From Pseudomonadota bacterium (GTDB lineage Bacteria; Verrucomicrobiota; Verrucomicrobiia; Limisphaerales; SXTU01), in the NCBI GenBank assembly GCA_009924135.1, contig RFSE01000021.1, forward strand, positions 1 through 48,585: 48,585 bases of DNA, in the 5' to 3' direction. Shown in pieces: positions 9,676 through 17,751 of this stretch (position 1 is the first letter of the stretch; each line of letters opens with the position of its first letter). The translations under genes were made by a program, and so were the position numbers. The notes under the pieces are model-generated. The model had not been told where the DNA came from. It searched no databases and was given only the letters and a program-made list of their open reading frames with translations.

Positions 9676-11265
9676 ATGATTAAACTCCTGCTCTTGCTCC
9701 TCGCCTGCCTGCCGCTGCTCGCTGCCGCCGCCGGGCCGGGCGACACGGCCATTGTTGTTTACAACAGCACGCTTGATGACTCGAAGGCCGTGGCGAGCCA
9801 TTACTTCACCGCGCGCGCCGTCCCGGCGGACCAAGTCATCGGCCTGCCGCTGCCGACCAGCGAAACGATGACGCGCAAGGAGTTCCGGGAGCTGTTGCAG
9901 GAGCCGTTGTTGAAGGCCCTGACCGAACGCGGATTGTGGAAGCTGCGCCCGGCTGACAAGGAGTTCTCCCCGACGAACCCGCCCGCCGTCACGGAATCGA
10001 AAATCCGCTACGCCGTCCTCTGCCTGGGCGTGCCGCTCAAGATCGCGGCGGACAGCTCGGTGGCCGAGCCGATCACTCAGCAGTTGCCCGCAGAACTACG
10101 CCGCAACGATGCCGCCGTGGACAGCGAACTGGCCCTGCTCCCGCTGGCCGCTGGGCGACACTTCCTTACGGGCGTCCTGCGAAACCTTAATTACGCCGCC
10201 ACCAACACCGCCACCCTTCACCCCACCAACGGCATCCTCCTGGTCGCCCGGCTCGACGGACCGACCGTCGCCATCGCCCGCAGCCTGGTGGACAAGGCGA
10301 TGGAGGCCGAACGGGACGGGCTGTGGGGCCGGGCCTATTTCGACGCACGCGGTCTGCACGAAGGCCCGCTCCTGATGGGGGATGAGTGGCTCCGCCGGGC
10401 GGCGGAGACCACGCGTCGCTACGGCCTCGAAACCACCCTCGACGACCAGCCCGCGACCTTCTCCCCTGGCTTTCCATTGAGCCAGGTCGCCTTGTATGCC
10501 GGCTGGTATGACGGCGGCGTCTCCGGTCCGTTTACCCGGGAGCAGGTCGAATTCATGCCCGGGGCCATTGCCTATCACCTGCACTCGTTTAGCGCGCACA
10601 CCTTGCGTTCAGCGGACAAGCAATGGTGCGGTCCATTGCTCGCCAAAGGGGCCACCGCGACACTGGGTTGCGTGGAAGAACCTTACCTGGCCGGCACCCC
10701 GGATTTGAGCGTGTTCTTCCACCGGCTTACCGCAGCCGGCTGGACCTTCGGCGAGGCCGCGTATGCCGCGCAAGGTTCACTCTCGTGGCAGACCACGGTG
10801 GTGGGTGACCCGCTCTACCATCCGTTTGGCCGGCACCCGGCCGAACTGCACGCCAGCCTGCTCAAGCGCCACAGCCCGCTGCTGGCATGGTCGCACCTGC
10901 GCGTCGTGAATCTGAACCTCGTGAAGGGCCGCACCCCCGCCGAGATGATCGGCTACCTCAACGAACAGGCGGAATCCAAGACCAGCGCCGTGCTCTTGGA
11001 AAAACTGGGTGAACTGCAACTGGCCTTGCAAAAACCGGACCTCGCCATCGAAGCCTGGGACAAGGCCCTGGCCAGCCAACCCACCCCCAGGCAGCGCCTG
11101 CGCCTGCTGTTTGCCCGCGCGGAACAGCTCACCAAACTGGACCGCGACAAGCCCGCCCTTGCGGACTGGAAACAACTGGAGGAACTCCTCCCGGAGTCGC
11201 CGGAGAAAACCCTCGCTGGGCAGCGCCGGGCGGCCACTGAAGCGAAGTTAAAAGCCGGGAAGTAA
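9676..11265 (+). CDS. TIGR03790 family exported protein with C-terminal TPR-like repeats
   Basis: This 529-residue protein begins with a clear signal peptide (MIKLLLLLLACLPLLAAAAG). The body matches what I know of the TIGR03790 family, found in Verrucomicrobiota, Planctomycetes and some proteobacteria and of unknown function: 'ASHYFTARAVPADQVIGLPL', 'YAVLCLGVPLKI', 'GWYDGGVSGPF' and 'VVGDPLYHPFG'. The final 130 residues are helical pairs such as 'LGELQLALQKPDLAIEAWDKAL', resembling tetratricopeptide repeats and suggesting protein contacts. It ends 8 nt from the convergent zinc-ribbon gene. The start was taken at the signal peptide, downstream of the R3 repeat. Confidence 0.85.
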   Translation: MIKLLLLLLACLPLLAAAAGPGDTAIVVYNSTLDDSKAVASHYFTARAVPADQVIGLPLPTSETMTRKEFRELLQEPLLKALTERGLWKLRPADKEFSPTNPPAVTESKIRYAVLCLGVPLKIAADSSVAEPITQQLPAELRRNDAAVDSELALLPLAAGRHFLTGVLRNLNYAATNTATLHPTNGILLVARLDGPTVAIARSLVDKAMEAERDGLWGRAYFDARGLHEGPLLMGDEWLRRAAETTRRYGLETTLDDQPATFSPGFPLSQVALYAGWYDGGVSGPFTREQVEFMPGAIAYHLHSFSAHTLRSADKQWCGPLLAKGATATLGCVEEPYLAGTPDLSVFFHRLTAAGWTFGEAAYAAQGSLSWQTTVVGDPLYHPFGRHPAELHASLLKRHSPLLAWSHLRVVNLNLVKGRTPAEMIGYLNEQAESKTSAVLLEKLGELQLALQKPDLAIEAWDKALASQPTPRQRLRLLFARAEQLTKLDRDKPALADWKQLEELLPESPEKTLAGQRRAATEAKLKAGK

Positions 11266-11273
11266 ACCGCACC

Positions 11274-12002
11274 TCAATCCGCCGCCGCGAGCTCCATGTC
11301 GCGCGTGAAGTACAGGATGCGGCCACAGTGCGGACAGGAGTTGATCTCGGACTGCGACTGGCAGGCGACCATGATCTGCGTGGGCAGGCGCATGTGACAG
11401 CCGCCACACGAGCTGTGCTGGATGCCCACGATGACATTCTCGCCCTTGCTCTTGAGCAAGCGCTCGTAGCGCGCCAGGGCACCTTCCTCGACCGCTGCCG
11501 CCAGATCCTTCCGATTGGATTGCAGCTCGGCCAGCTTCGCCTTGAAGTTGGCCTCGCGCTTGCCCAATTCGGCGACCTCGACATCCACGTCCTTCTTGGC
11601 TTCGGTGGCCACCTTGGTGGCGGCGGCTACTTCCTTCGCCGCAGCGTCGGCTTGCTCCATCAGTTCCAGAATCTGGTCCTCGAGCTTGGAAATGTTCGCC
11701 TTGCAGCCATCGATCTCATGGGCCAAGGCGCGATACTCCTCGTTCTTCTTGGTTTGGAATTGCTGGAGCGAGTACTTGGCGATGCGCTCCTTCTGCGCCT
11801 CGACATCCAGTTCGAGCTTTTTCTTGTCGGACTCGATCTGTTTGGACTTCAGCTTGGCCGCGTCAAGCGCCTGCTGTGAGGAATTGGCACGGGACTTGGC
11901 CCGCTCCCGCTGCGGTTCGATGGACGCCAGATCGGCCTGCGTGCGGTGGAGATTGCGGTCACGGTCCTGGAGAACGAGGAGCTTTTCGATGGCTTCAATC
12001 AT
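11274..12002 (-). CDS. coiled-coil protein with C-terminal C4 zinc ribbon (CdsZ/zf-RING_7 type)
   Basis: This 242-residue protein has a long antiparallel coiled coil (residues about 5-185, rich in Glu, Lys, Ala and Gln) followed by a zinc ribbon with cysteine pairs 'SCGGCH' and 'SCPHCG'. This layout is typical of the widespread C4-type zinc-ribbon proteins (COG1579). Members are often encoded near RNase H or nif3-like genes and are thought to bind nucleic acid or ribosomes, but function is not settled. No signal peptide is seen, so it is probably cytoplasmic. The ATG of MIEAIEKLLVLQDRD was chosen; the longer frame adds 14 unrelated residues. Confidence 0.88.
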   Translation of the reverse strand: MIEAIEKLLVLQDRDRNLHRTQADLASIEPQRERAKSRANSSQQALDAAKLKSKQIESDKKKLELDVEAQKERIAKYSLQQFQTKKNEEYRALAHEIDGCKANISKLEDQILELMEQADAAAKEVAAATKVATEAKKDVDVEVAELGKREANFKAKLAELQSNRKDLAAAVEEGALARYERLLKSKGENVIVGIQHSSCGGCHMRLPTQIMVACQSQSEINSCPHCGRILYFTRDMELAAAD

Positions 12003-12388
12003 GCGTGGCGGTCTTTCGTGGGAAAAAACTATCGGGCACGTCAAGCCAAGTCAATGCATGCGGTGAGAAACTGTCCGATCCTTCCAGGGCCGCGCAAGCC
12101 GCTGAAAACCGTCAACCACCCGGGACCATGCTGGAAACGCGCTTTGGATTTGAACCACAAAGACACAAAGATCACAAAGGATAGTGACTGGCTTGCGGGC
12201 GCGTTTGAAGGAACCACGCACCCCGTTCGTGCGCCCCACCTCCACGGCGACCGGTTATTTTCACACGCGTTCGTTTTTGGGTTCTTTGCCACGCGCGGTT
12301 TAACCAGCGTGGCCCCTCCCAATCGCTGAAACACGTGCCCTCAATTTATTTGAACATCCTCCGCGCCATCCGTTCCAAAGCTGACAGT
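12003..12388. other. intergenic region between divergent genes, with a short ACAAAGA-type repeat
   Basis: No gene is recognisable in this 386-bp divergent spacer. It should hold promoters for both the zinc-ribbon gene and htrA, but no confident -35/-10 pair stands out. The segment 12152-12181 (CCACAAAGACACAAAGATCA...) is a short AT-rich near-tandem repeat of a kind that often recurs across such genomes; only one copy is visible here. Confidence 0.5.
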
Positions 12389-13900
12389 ATGATTACGCAC
12401 CGCCTTTCCTCCACCCTCTGTCTGGCTGCCCTCGCCGCTACGGTGGCCTTGCCCCGATGGTCACCTGCCGCCGCCGCGCCGAAAGAGTCCAGCGCCATCG
12501 CGCTGGCGCGCCAGTTGAACCAGGCCTTCATCGAGGTCGCCGACCAGGTATCGCCTTCGGTGGTTGTGATCCGCGTGGCGCAGAAGCAGGACCACAGCCG
12601 GTTCGGCAGTGATGGCGAGGGCAATCCATTTCTCGATATGCTGCCGCGCGAATTCCGGAAGCAACTCGAAGAGCAAATGGAAAAGCGCCGCAAGCAACGC
12701 ACCGAACCCCGGGCCGAACGCACGCCCCAGTTCAACGGCCAGGGCAGCGGCGTCGTCATCCGGGAGGACGGGTACATTCTTACCAACCGCCACGTGGTCG
12801 AGGACGCGGAGCGCATCGAGGTCCGTTTCAAGGACGGCCGCACCTTCCCCGCGACCATCCGCGGTGTGGACCCGCGCTCGGATGTGGCGGTGATCAAAAT
12901 CGACGCGAAGGCGCTGCCGGCTGCGAAGTTTGCTGATTCAGACAAGACCCGCGTGGGCGAGTTTGCGATCGCCATCGGCGCACCGTTCAATCTGGATTAC
13001 AGCGTCACCTTCGGTCACGTCAGCGCCAAGGGCCGCACGGATTTGCTGCCGGGCGTCGCCCCCGGCACGCCGATGGACCAGGACTTCATCCAGACCGATG
13101 CCAGCATCAACCCGGGCAACAGCGGCGGTCCGCTCGTGAACATCAACGGCGAAATCATCGGCATCAACACCCTCATCCGTGGCCTCCACACCGGCATCGG
13201 ATTCGCCATCCCATCGAACCTCGCGCATGAACTCGCGGACACCCTCATCAAGGACGGCAAGGTCGTCCGCGCCCGGTTGGGCCTGATGGCGCGCGGTCTC
13301 AAGGATGACCCTGAGTTGCGCACCCAGACGTTCAAGGGGGCCACCGACGGCGTGCTGGTCGCCGGCATCCAGCAGAACAGCCCGGCATCCAAATCCGAAC
13401 TCAAACTTGAAGACATCATCACGCACGTCGAGAGCACGCCGGTGGGCAACGCCCAGCAACTGCGCAGCTCGGTGCGCAATAAGGCCGGCAAGCCCGTGAC
13501 CCTCAGCGTCGTGCGCGATGGCAAATCCCTCAAGGTCAAGATCACGCCGGAAGAGTGGCCGGATGATCCGGCAGAAGTCGCGTCCGCGACCAAGAAGAGC
13601 AACGAAATCGAGGCCGATGACTTGGGCATCGTGGTGAAACCACTCACCAAAGAACTGGCCAAGGAATACAGCCTCAAGCACACGGACGGCCTGATCGTGA
13701 CGGAGGTGGACGAAGACGGCCCGGCGGCCAAACGCGGGATCAAGCCCGGCACCGTCATCACCGAAGTGAACCGCAAACCAGTCGCTGACCTGCAGGACTT
13801 CCGGAATGCCATGAAAGGGGCTGACCTCAAGAAAGGCGTCCGTCTGGGCATCGTCAGTGACGGCTTCAGCAAGTTTGAAGTGCTGAAATCCGGCGAGTAG
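12389..13900 (+). CDS. periplasmic serine protease, HtrA/DegP family, two PDZ domains
   Basis: This 503-residue trypsin-fold protease acts in envelope protein quality control. A signal peptide (residues 1 to about 33, ending in AAAA) is followed by the protease domain with the full triad: His135 in 'TNRHVV', Asp165 in 'RSDVAV' and Ser245 in 'NPGNSGGPL'. A charged Q-linker/LA-loop-like stretch (EEQMEKRRKQRTEPRAER) precedes the 'GQGSGVVI' strand. Two PDZ domains follow (about 285-385 and 405-500), the second with 'HTDGLIVTEVDEDGPAAK'. DegP, DegQ and DegS cannot be told apart by sequence alone, but two PDZ domains and a cleavable signal favour DegP/Q. It is convergent with the lipoprotein gene 15 nt on. 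Confidence 0.93.
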   Translation: MITHRLSSTLCLAALAATVALPRWSPAAAAPKESSAIALARQLNQAFIEVADQVSPSVVVIRVAQKQDHSRFGSDGEGNPFLDMLPREFRKQLEEQMEKRRKQRTEPRAERTPQFNGQGSGVVIREDGYILTNRHVVEDAERIEVRFKDGRTFPATIRGVDPRSDVAVIKIDAKALPAAKFADSDKTRVGEFAIAIGAPFNLDYSVTFGHVSAKGRTDLLPGVAPGTPMDQDFIQTDASINPGNSGGPLVNINGEIIGINTLIRGLHTGIGFAIPSNLAHELADTLIKDGKVVRARLGLMARGLKDDPELRTQTFKGATDGVLVAGIQQNSPASKSELKLEDIITHVESTPVGNAQQLRSSVRNKAGKPVTLSVVRDGKSLKVKITPEEWPDDPAEVASATKKSNEIEADDLGIVVKPLTKELAKEYSLKHTDGLIVTEVDEDGPAAKRGIKPGTVITEVNRKPVADLQDFRNAMKGADLKKGVRLGIVSDGFSKFEVLKSGE

Positions 13901-13915
13901 TCCGCCGCACCAGCC

Positions 13916-14365
13916 TCACTTGGGCCGCGTCATCTGGAAGGTTCCGTGATCCACGGACGCCTTGTAGGTGGAGAAAAAATTGGTGACCGTGGCCCGGCCC
14001 TCGTAGCGGTAGGTTCCGTACAGTCGGCCCAGGTTCTCTTCGCCGCTGAACACCCACCCGCCATTGGTCGGCATCAAGGTGAGGTTCATCTGCATCCCGA
14101 AGCTCAACACGCTCGCATACATGGCGTGATAGCGGGTTTCAAACTGACCGTTGTCGAGCTTGCGAACAATCGCTTGCAGGCTGCCACTGTGACCGTTGTG
14201 AGCGCTCAGCCACCGGCCTTCCCAGCGGCCCTCGATCGAATCGGTCGGGTTGGGCCGGGCCGCCGCTGCCTGCCAGTCCCGGTTGAAGGTTGAACAACCG
14301 CTGAGAACAACCAGCGCCACCAAGGCGACGCCATGGGCGGCCCATTTCCGCAACGATAGATTCAT
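13916..14365 (-). CDS. small lipoprotein of unknown function
   Basis: This 149-residue protein has a lipoprotein signal: basic N-terminus (MNLSLRKW), hydrophobic core and lipobox 'VLSGC', so the mature protein begins at a lipidated Cys (residue about 24). The mature part looks mainly beta, with Gly/Tyr-rich alternating strands ('IEGRWEGRWLSAHNGHSG', 'YGTYRYEGRATVTNFF'), like a small lipocalin-type barrel, though that is a guess. The ATG of MNLSLRKW gives a proper signal; the longer frame does not. It lies 48 nt downstream of the J-domain gene on the same strand. Confidence 0.7.
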   Translation of the reverse strand: MNLSLRKWAAHGVALVALVVLSGCSTFNRDWQAAAARPNPTDSIEGRWEGRWLSAHNGHSGSLQAIVRKLDNGQFETRYHAMYASVLSFGMQMNLTLMPTNGGWVFSGEENLGRLYGTYRYEGRATVTNFFSTYKASVDHGTFQMTRPK

Positions 14366-14413
14366 GGCGAAATCCGACGCCATCAGCGGCGGCACGTCAA
14401 GCCCGCGCGCGGT

Positions 14414-15370
14414 TTACTTCCGCTTCGGCATCCGGAGTTCGGCTGCTTGCAGGCGGCGCTGGCCTTCGGCGAGCTGCTGCGGGGTCATTTCCTTCACCAG
14501 TGCGTCCCGCAAACTGCCCGCTGCCGGATGTCCGGCCGCCGTGGCGAGCGACCACCATTGAAACGCTTCGGCAAAGTCCACCGGCACCCCCAGGCCACTG
14601 CGGTGGAGCAACGCCAGGTTATGCTGCGCGTCCCGCTGGCCTTGCTCCGCCGCCGCGCGGAACCAGCTCGCTGCCGCCGCATAATCCTGCCCCACGCCTG
14701 TGCCTTTCGCGTAGAGCAGACCGAGCTGCGACTGGGCATTGGGTTCCCCGGCCTGGGCCGCCCGGGCAAACCACTTGGCCGCTTCGGCGAGATTTGCCGG
14801 CACCCCGCGTCCATTGTAGTAAAACGAACCCACGTTGAACATCGCCCACGGCTCCCCCTGCTCGGCCGCGCGCCGCGTCCGGGCGACCACGGCTTCCAAT
14901 TTCGCCTCATGCCGGAGGGAATCAGCGGCGAACGGGGGAGCGTAGTAATTCGCCACCGTATCCGCGACGAACCAGAAGGTTATTAGAGAAATCAGCCCCA
15001 GGACAATCGTACCTGCCCAGCTCATCAGCCCCGTCTGCCCGCGCCAGAAGGCGAACGCCGTCGGGCGCTCACGATGCGCGTAAGCCTCACGCCCGGATTT
15101 GTCGGCCGCCTCGGGATCGTACGCCGGAGCCGGAGTAGTACGCTGAAACGGAACCTCCGGTCTGGCCTCACCCACCAAAGCCTCATAGGCCACATTGATG
15201 GCCTTCATGCGCTCCTCAGCCTGCTTCTGCTGCGCAGGGTCGTGGGCAAACCGGTCGGGATGCCAGCGCTTCACCAGCGTGAGATAGGCACGCTTGATCT
15301 CCTCCGCCGACGCCCCTGGCTGGAGCGCGAGGGTTTCTAAATGGTTGGGAACTTGGTTGCCCATATTCAC
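14414..15370 (-). CDS. membrane-anchored J-domain protein with Sel1-like repeats
   Basis: This 318-residue protein has three parts. An N-terminal J domain (about 8-70) carries the essential His37-Pro38-Asp39 in 'KRWHPDRF', which stimulates DnaK ATPase. One transmembrane helix (about 120-143, 'WAGTIVLGLISLITFWFVA') follows. The C-terminal half has four Sel1-like repeats, each with an 'A..G...A...L...Y..G.GV..D...A..W' pattern ('FNVGSFYYNGRGVPANLAEA', 'SQLGLLYAKGTGVGQDYAAA'). The J domain would be cytoplasmic and the Sel1 array periplasmic. There are no zinc-finger or Gly/Phe regions, so this is not canonical DnaJ. A second Met at codon 3 is an equally likely start. Confidence 0.85.
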   Translation of the reverse strand: MNMGNQVPNHLETLALQPGASAEEIKRAYLTLVKRWHPDRFAHDPAQQKQAEERMKAINVAYEALVGEARPEVPFQRTTPAPAYDPEAADKSGREAYAHRERPTAFAFWRGQTGLMSWAGTIVLGLISLITFWFVADTVANYYAPPFAADSLRHEAKLEAVVARTRRAAEQGEPWAMFNVGSFYYNGRGVPANLAEAAKWFARAAQAGEPNAQSQLGLLYAKGTGVGQDYAAAASWFRAAAEQGQRDAQHNLALLHRSGLGVPVDFAEAFQWWSLATAAGHPAAGSLRDALVKEMTPQQLAEGQRRLQAAELRMPKRK

Positions 15371-15387
15371 CGGTCTGTATCGGCAGG

Positions 15388-16005
15388 CTACGCCGGCAAT
15401 GAAGGCGTGTAAACCCGCTTCAATGACGCGTCATGCCAGCGTCGCATCGTGGCCACCGAGCAGAGTGCTCCCACCAAGGCCAGGAACATGTCCCACTGCG
15501 TATCCCACGGGTCACCCTGGGTACCGAGGAAATCGCTGGCCGCCTCGCCCGTCAGCACTGCGGTCCCCCATTCGAAGAACTCGTAACAGGCGCTAAAGGC
15601 CAGGCAGACGCTGACCACGAGGAAGCTCAGCCAACCACCGGGCCGCAACGGCGTCTTCCGCAGCAGCAACTCGCGCACGAACACCGCCGGAATGAAACCC
15701 TGCGCGAAATGGCCAAAACGGTCGTAATGATTGCGGGCCAGGCCGAAGGCATCCCGCGCCCACTCCCCCAGCGGGACCTTCGCGTAGGTATAGTGTCCGC
15801 CAACGGCCAGAATCACCGAGTGAATGGCCAGCAGATGCAGGCACAGCGAGGACAGCGGGAACTGGCGATGGGTGCAGGCGAGCAAACCCAGCCCCACCCA
15901 CACGGGCACGTTCTCCAAGGCCCAAGTCATGCGATCCGCCTGCGGTGAAACGCCCAGGGCAACTTGAGCGGCGACCACCAACGCGATGAGCCATGGCAGG
16001 GGCAT
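15388..16005 (-). CDS. DUF2238 (YjdF-like) integral membrane protein
   Basis: This 205-residue protein has about five to six hydrophobic helices and the conserved blocks of DUF2238: 'GGHYTYAKVPLG', 'NHYDRFGHFAQGFIPA', 'YEFFEWGTA' and 'FLGTQGDPWDTQWDM'. The many conserved charged and His/Asp residues within or next to helices hint at an enzyme or transporter active site, but no function is established. It lies 9 nt after argD and 17 nt before the J-domain gene, so it is probably cotranscribed with the arginine genes without an obvious link to arginine synthesis. Confidence 0.88.
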   Translation of the reverse strand: MPLPWLIALVVAAQVALGVSPQADRMTWALENVPVWVGLGLLACTHRQFPLSSLCLHLLAIHSVILAVGGHYTYAKVPLGEWARDAFGLARNHYDRFGHFAQGFIPAVFVRELLLRKTPLRPGGWLSFLVVSVCLAFSACYEFFEWGTAVLTGEAASDFLGTQGDPWDTQWDMFLALVGALCSVATMRRWHDASLKRVYTPSLPA

Positions 16006-16014
16006 GGCGTCAGA

Positions 16015-17313
16015 TTACGCAACCGCCCGGACCACGCCGGTGATCAGCGCCAGCCCTTCGGCCACGTCCTCGCGCCGGAGATTCAGTGCGGGCAGGAAGC
16101 GCACCACCTGCGTGCCGCTGGGTACCGTGAGCACACCCGCGTCATGCAGCCGGTTGACGAAGTTGAGCGAGGCGACCTTGCCGGTGTTGGTAAACGCCGG
16201 GATGCTCTCCGCCAACTCGATGCCCAGCATGAAACCCAGCCCGCGCACGCTCTTGATGACCTGGGGATATTGGGCCGCGAGCTTCTCCAGTTCCCCTTTC
16301 ATCCACGCGCCAGTCTCGCGGGCGTTGTCCGCCAGCCGGTCGCGCTCGATGACTTCGAAGACCTTGTTCGCCACCGCACAGCCCAGCGGCGTGCCCCCGT
16401 AAGTCGTCGCGTGCGTACCGGGTCCGAGCAAGTCGCACAGCTTGACCCCATGATGCTCCTCGCGGACCCAAAACGCCCCAATGGGAAAACCGCCGCCCAG
16501 CGACTTCGCCATGGAAACGCCGTCGGGCAGGAATTTATCGGCTCCAGGCACGCCTTCGAGCAACCGCTGGAAACTCTGGAACCGGCCGGTGCGGAAGTGC
16601 CCGCATTGCACGCCGTCCATCAGCAGCAACATCCGCCGCTCGTCACAGAGCTGGCGCAGCCCGAGCAAGTACTCCGGAGACGCCGGCGCAATGCCGCCCT
16701 CGCCCTGCACGCCTTCGATCAGGATGGCAACCGTCGCCGGGGTAATCGCGTCGCGCACGGCCTGCAGGTCGTTGTAGGGCACGTGCTTGAAGCCGGGCAC
16801 GGCCGGCTCGAAGCCCTTTTTCACTTTCTCCTGCCCCGTCGCCGCGATGCCTGCCAGCGTACGCCCGTGAAACGAGTTCAACGCGGTAATGATTTCAAAC
16901 CGGCCCTCGTCGTGGCCGAACTTGCGTGCCACCTTGTACAAACCTTCATTCGCCTCCGCGCCGGAGTTGCTAAAGAACACCTTGCCCGGCGCGAGGTGCC
17001 GGACGATCGACTGCGCCAGCCGGCCCTGCGGCTCGTGGTAGTAAAGGTTGGAGACATGCACCATCCGCCGCGACTGATCAATGAGCGCGTCCGTAATTTC
17101 AACGTTGGCGTGACCCAGCGAACAAACGGCGATGCCGCCGCCGAGGTCGAGGTAACGCTTGCCGTTCACGTCCCACAGATGGCTGCCCTCGCCGCGCGCG
17201 AGCACCAGCTCGAAGCGCCCGTAACTGGGCACGACGTATTTCTGGAACAGGCCGAGAACGGCTTGCTGTTCGTTGTGGACGATGGCGGGCGGAGTCGGAA
17301 CGATTTCCTTCAT
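16015..17313 (-). CDS. argD: acetylornithine aminotransferase (class III PLP enzyme)
   Basis: This 432-residue class III aminotransferase converts N-acetylglutamate semialdehyde to N-acetylornithine. The PLP lysine is K270 in 'SMAKSLGGGFPIGA'; other landmarks are 'NSGAEANEG', 'FHGRTLAG', 'EGVQGEGGI' and 'THATTYGGTPLGCAVA'. An oddity: the segment usually reading D-E-V-Q-T-G-x-G-R-T-G is 'DGVQCGHFRTG', with Gly in place of the second acidic residue. It follows argJ and argB on the same strand. Its ATG overlaps the TGA of the four-helix-bundle gene (ATGA), and no clear Shine-Dalgarno precedes it because the inserted cassette runs up to the start codon. Confidence 0.92.
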   Translation of the reverse strand: MKEIVPTPPAIVHNEQQAVLGLFQKYVVPSYGRFELVLARGEGSHLWDVNGKRYLDLGGGIAVCSLGHANVEITDALIDQSRRMVHVSNLYYHEPQGRLAQSIVRHLAPGKVFFSNSGAEANEGLYKVARKFGHDEGRFEIITALNSFHGRTLAGIAATGQEKVKKGFEPAVPGFKHVPYNDLQAVRDAITPATVAILIEGVQGEGGIAPASPEYLLGLRQLCDERRMLLLMDGVQCGHFRTGRFQSFQRLLEGVPGADKFLPDGVSMAKSLGGGFPIGAFWVREEHHGVKLCDLLGPGTHATTYGGTPLGCAVANKVFEVIERDRLADNARETGAWMKGELEKLAAQYPQVIKSVRGLGFMLGIELAESIPAFTNTGKVASLNFVNRLHDAGVLTVPSGTQVVRFLPALNLRREDVAEGLALITGVVRAVA

Positions 17314-17693
17314 TTCGGATTTGCGATAGCGGATTGCGAATTGATTCGTGCACGGGCGCTGCGGGCGGAAGCGACTGTCATGGCCAACAGCTCATGGCCT
17401 TCTTTCACCAGACTTTCAATCAGACTGGGGCTGACCAGATTGGTCTCAACGAGCAGCTCAATCCAGTAAAGCGATTCGTCACACTCTTCTTCAACGATGG
17501 TCATTTTAACAATGAAATCAGCGCACGACTTGGCCCGACAAGCGGCACGGTAGTTGGCTCCGACGGACGTTCCCGCTCGCAGCAACTGCCGCCCCATGAC
17601 ATTGGCCGTAACATTCTTGGGAAGAAATTCAACCAGCCGGACAACCCGAATGGCAGAGGCCTTCGTTCGTCGCTTGAATTCTTCCGCATTCAT
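17310..17693 (-). CDS. four helix bundle protein (TIGR02436, 23S rRNA intervening-sequence protein-like)
   Basis: This 127-residue protein fits the four-helix-bundle family once called S23 or 23S rRNA IVS-encoded proteins. Typical pattern: 'MNAEEFKRRTKASAIRVVRL' opening, then 'GRQLLRAGTSVGANYRAA' (Q-L-x-R-x-x-x-S-x-x-A-N) and 'EEECDESLYWIELLVE' (E-x-x-E-x-x-Y-W). The biochemical role is unknown. The last codons (NSQSAIANPK) are encoded by the terminal inverted repeat of the cassette it sits in. Its TGA overlaps the argD ATG. Base composition is visibly lower in GC than argB and argD, which supports transfer. A TTG farther upstream lies in the repeat and is unlikely to be the start. Confidence 0.85.
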   Translation of the reverse strand: MNAEEFKRRTKASAIRVVRLVEFLPKNVTANVMGRQLLRAGTSVGANYRAACRAKSCADFIVKMTIVEEECDESLYWIELLVETNLVSPSLIESLVKEGHELLAMTVASARSARARINSQSAIANPK

Positions 17694-17751
17694 CCGGCGT
17701 AGGATTGGCGGCGGCCAAAAAATTCGCAATCCGCAATCGCCAATCCGAAAT
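17312..17751. mobile_element. putative cassette: four-helix-bundle gene between 30-bp inverted repeats (family R4 ends)
   Basis: The left end 17313-17342 (TTTCGGATTTGCGATAGCGG...) and right end 17721-17750 are inverted repeats matching at 28 of 30 positions, extending by one or two more bases on each side. They abut the argD start codon on one side and the argB stop codon on the other, so the cassette makes up the entire spacer. It carries only the four-helix-bundle gene and no transposase. Calling it mobile is an inference from the inverted ends, AT-rich content and position. Confidence 0.6.

Noticed and set aside
15964..17469. Long plus-strand open frame of about 500 codons
   Set aside because: It is antisense to argD, whose PLP motifs are clear; the translation has no recognisable family features.
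17310..17729. Four-helix-bundle gene as a transposase or integrase
   Set aside because: No DDE, HUH, serine or tyrosine recombinase motifs are present, and the length and Q-L-x-R...S-x-x-A-N pattern fit the TIGR02436 family.
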